A stretch of 8,214 nucleotides of DNA from Oscillospiraceae bacterium. GTDB lineage: Bacteria; Bacillota; Clostridia; Oscillospirales; Ruminococcaceae. This document shows, one piece after another, positions 6,566 through 8,214 of the stretch (its first letter is position 1; the number at the start of each line of letters is the position of its first letter). The position numbers and the translations under genes were made by a program. The DNA lies in assembly GCA_017472375.1 (NCBI GenBank), contig JAFUQL010000015.1, positions 1 through 8,214 on the forward strand, in the 5' to 3' direction. The notes beneath the pieces were generated by a model, which saw only the letters and a program-made list of their open reading frames with translations, was not told the DNA's origin and ran no database searches.

Positions 6566-6594
6566 ATTATACTCCACTTTGTGCAAAATGAGAA
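6566..6594 (-). promoter_or_regulatory. Sigma-A-type promoter of the GDPD lipoprotein gene
   Basis: On the minus strand a consensus TATAAT -10 box (6571-6566) is preceded at 17 bases by TTCTCA (6594-6589), a four-of-six match to the -35 consensus. Transcription would start near 6559, about 30 bases before the ATG, with AGGAGG at 6542-6537 in the leader. The sequence just upstream (about 6595-6640) is rich in A and T and could act as an UP element, in keeping with strong expression. Confidence 0.75.
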
Positions 6595-6700
6595 GTTTTT
6601 TGTCAGAATTTGTTATAAATTTGTGAGATTTTTGCAATTCAGTGCGGTAAACTGGTTGATTCGTGCTATAGCACCGGGGGGATGCGCAGCCCCTCAGAGC
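6595..6700. other. AT-rich upstream region with possible operator repeats
   Basis: The non-coding gap between the lipoprotein gene and the second MATE gene spans 6529-6802. Upstream of the lipoprotein promoter it contains an AT-rich block with a small inverted repeat (AATTT at 6607-6611 and AAATT at 6617-6621), a perfect 12-base palindrome (6663-6674), and a short GGGG/CCCC hairpin potential at about 6676-6693. No open reading frame here has a ribosome binding site. Confidence 0.45.
6663..6674. repeat. Perfect 12-base palindrome GTGCTATAGCAC
   Basis: The sequence equals its own reverse complement over all twelve bases. It lies about 70 bases upstream of the lipoprotein -35 box, outside any gene, and beyond the terminator of the second MATE gene. 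A dimeric regulator could bind it, but a single copy gives only weak support and chance is not excluded. Confidence 0.5.
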
Positions 6701-6749
6701 AAAAAACAGCCAAAGACTGACGGAAGTGCGTTCCGCAGGCCGTTGGCTG
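6701..6749 (-). terminator. Rho-independent terminator of the second MATE gene
   Basis: On the minus strand the outer arms CAGCCAA (6749-6743) and TTGGCTG (6713-6707) pair, with an inner CGGAA/TTCCG stem (arms 6721-6725 and 6731-6735) and internal mismatches between them. Six T residues follow (A-run at 6701-6706 on the plus strand). The hairpin begins about 53 bases after the stop codon of the transporter gene. Confidence 0.82.
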
Positions 6750-6802
6750 GGATTTTTGTCATTGAAACGTATTTTCAAAGATGCAGAGCGGCGGCGCAGG
6801 GG

Positions 6803-8185
6803 TCAGGCATCCCTTGCTTCGCTCAAAGGCAGCAGGGTGTCACGCTTCTGGCCGTACTTGTACCGGGCCAGCAGGCCGGCGCAGGAGTCAGCGATGGCCT
6901 CGGCAGCATAGATGCCCAGCACGCTGCCGGTCACCCGGGGCAGAAGGATGGCCAGCGGCATCAGCAGCACCACCTTGCGCATCAGGGCCAGGAACAGACT
7001 GGTCCTGGCCTGGCCGGTGCCCATGAAGCAACTCTGGTAGGTGTACAGCAGACCGAAAGCCCACACGCCCGCGAAGAAGATAAGGCCGGTCTCGGCTGCC
7101 AGGTCCACCAGCGCCTGGTCCGGGGTGAAGAAGCGGGCCACATACCGGGTGCCGAAGCAGGCCCCAAAGCAGGCCAGAATGGTGCCGGTGAAGCACACCC
7201 GCTGCATCAAAGCGGCGGTGCGGCGCACCCGACAGTAATTTTTGGCGCCGTAGTTGTAGCTGATGATGGGCTGGCAGCCCTGGCTGATGCCCAGCATGGG
7301 CTTGGTGAACAGCATCATGATGCTCTGCAGGATGGTGAAGCTGCCCACATACAGGTCGCCGCCGTAGGTCTGCAGGCCGCTGTTGATGACGATGACCAGC
7401 AGACTTTCGGTGCCCTCCATCACAAAGGGGGCCACGCCCAGCGCAGCGGTGCTGCGGATGATGGAGAAGTCGGGCTTCAGATACTTAAGCCGGATGTGCA
7501 GGCCGGAGGCGGGGCTGCACAGGAACCGCACCACCCATGCGGCGCTCACCGCCTGGCTGAGGATGGTGGCCAGCGCCGCGCCTTTCACGCCCATGTCCAG
7601 TACAAAGATGAACAAGGGGTCCAGCAGCACGTTCAGCACGGCGCCGATGAGCACGCTGGCCATGGCGGTGTTGGAGTGCCCCTGGCAGGTGATGAAGCTG
7701 TTCAGCCCCAGCGAGATCAGCACAAAGACGGTGCCCCACAGGTAGACCGACAGGTATTCCACCGCGTAGCCAATGGTGGCGTCCGACGCGCCGAAGGCGT
7801 ACAGGAACGGCACCTTGAAGATCTGGCCGAAGGTGGTCAGCACCACGCTCAGCACCAGAAGCAGGGTGACACTGTTGCCCATGATGCGCTCGGCCTTGTC
7901 CCGGTCACCGGCGCCAAGCTGGATGGAGGCCAGCGGTGCGCCGCCCGACCCGGCGAACACCGCAAAGGCAGTGGCAAACAGTAGGATGGGGGAACACAGG
8001 CCCACACCGGTCAGAGCCACCGAGCCGATCTCGGGGATGTGGCCGATGAAAGCGCGGTCCACGATGTTGTACAGGATGTTGACCAGCTGGGCCAGCATGG
8101 AGGGCACGGCCAGCTTGACCATCAGCGGGCCGAGCGGGGCGTTCGCAAGGCGGGTCTCCTGTGCGGAAGCTTGGGATGCAGACAT
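6803..8185 (-). CDS. MATE family efflux transporter (second copy, MepA-like)
   Basis: This 460-residue membrane protein has the twelve-segment, two-half plan of MATE exporters, which move drugs or metabolites out using an ion gradient. The first half shows LAVPSMLAQLVNILYNIVDR (residues 25-44), with D43 in the place of the helix-1 cation-binding aspartate, then FIGH, and a VLLDPLFIFVLDMGVKGAAL segment. The second half holds the SQGCQPIISYNYGAKN stretch. The pattern of helix 1 (YNIVDRAFIGHI) and the SQG-QP-YNYGA motif is closer to the MepA-like group than the first MATE protein in the window, so the two are not recent duplicates. The ATG at 8185 is preceded by a modest GAGGT-type site (about 8192-8197). 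Its promoter lies outside the window, and a terminator follows the gene. The substrate is unknown. Confidence 0.93.
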   Translation of the reverse strand: MSASQASAQETRLANAPLGPLMVKLAVPSMLAQLVNILYNIVDRAFIGHIPEIGSVALTGVGLCSPILLFATAFAVFAGSGGAPLASIQLGAGDRDKAERIMGNSVTLLLVLSVVLTTFGQIFKVPFLYAFGASDATIGYAVEYLSVYLWGTVFVLISLGLNSFITCQGHSNTAMASVLIGAVLNVLLDPLFIFVLDMGVKGAALATILSQAVSAAWVVRFLCSPASGLHIRLKYLKPDFSIIRSTAALGVAPFVMEGTESLLVIVINSGLQTYGGDLYVGSFTILQSIMMLFTKPMLGISQGCQPIISYNYGAKNYCRVRRTAALMQRVCFTGTILACFGACFGTRYVARFFTPDQALVDLAAETGLIFFAGVWAFGLLYTYQSCFMGTGQARTSLFLALMRKVVLLMPLAILLPRVTGSVLGIYAAEAIADSCAGLLARYKYGQKRDTLLPLSEARDA

Positions 8186-8214
8186 GGCGTTACCTCACTG
8201 TGTTGTTTTAAAAA

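Noticed and set aside
4867..6591. A 574-codon open frame on the plus strand opposite the GDPD lipoprotein gene
   Set aside because: The translation is Val/Gly/Leu/Asp/Gln-rich low-complexity sequence with no recognisable domain and no ribosome binding site. It lies opposite a gene with full motifs and a signal peptide, and is explained by codon bias that removes antisense stops.
6443..6778. A 111-codon minus-strand frame across the lipoprotein promoter and start region
   Set aside because: It overlaps the signal peptide region of the lipoprotein in another frame and runs through the promoter and upstream terminator. No ribosome binding site or domain supports it.
6581..7984. A 467-codon open frame on the plus strand opposite the second MATE gene
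   Set aside because: The protein is rich in His, Gln, Gly and Ala with no family signature, and it overlaps a terminator and a well-supported transporter gene. It is a shadow frame.
535..8185. The two MATE genes as flanks of a mobile or defence island
   Set aside because: There is no integrase, transposase, direct repeat or tRNA edge in the window, and the genes between are ordinary chromosomal families.

Overview
The window looks like chromosome from a high-GC, gut-type Firmicute of the Faecalibacterium/Gemmiger/Subdoligranulum kind (Oscillospiraceae). That is an inference from the strongly GC-biased third codon positions, the clear AGGAGG-type ribosome binding sites, a Gram-positive style lipoprotein and the gene families present. 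No species call is possible from the sequence alone. Gene density is normal, and I see no insertion sequence, CRISPR array, tRNA, rRNA or phage structural gene.

Layout. Positions 1-3811 hold five plus-strand genes in tight series: the 3' end of an unrecognised gene (1-504), a MATE-family multidrug/toxin exporter (535-1860), a TrmO-type tRNA methyltransferase (1891-2580), an 83-residue conserved hypothetical protein (2611-2862), and a NYN-domain protein with two OST-HTH/LOTUS domains that starts at TTG (2879-3811). The first three gaps are exactly 30 bases and the fourth is 16, each with a ribosome binding site, so they are probably one operon. It ends in a strong hairpin (about 3818-3865) that can work in both directions and is shared with the convergent gene beyond it.

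The rest is on the minus strand and reads right to left as three separate transcription units. These are a second, different MATE transporter (8185-6803) with a terminator at 6701-6749; a 669-residue lipoprotein with a catalytically intact glycerophosphodiester phosphodiesterase (GDPD) domain behind a degenerate GDPD-like domain (6528-4519), with its own promoter and a perfect 14-bp terminator hairpin; and a small hotdog-fold thioesterase of the FlK type (4268-3882), also with its own promoter.

Function. The plus-strand operon mixes membrane export with RNA biology: TrmO modifies tRNA position 37, and the NYN-LOTUS protein has the layout of a nuclease with RNA-binding domains. The minus-strand genes are more independent: a surface enzyme that would hydrolyse glycerophosphodiesters, an acyl-CoA thioesterase and a second exporter. 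The least ordinary items are the NYN-LOTUS-LOTUS protein, the tandem active/degenerate GDPD lipoprotein, and the FlK-like enzyme that keeps the catalytic set but appears to lack the aromatic gate. I found no convincing evidence of a wholly new multi-gene system.
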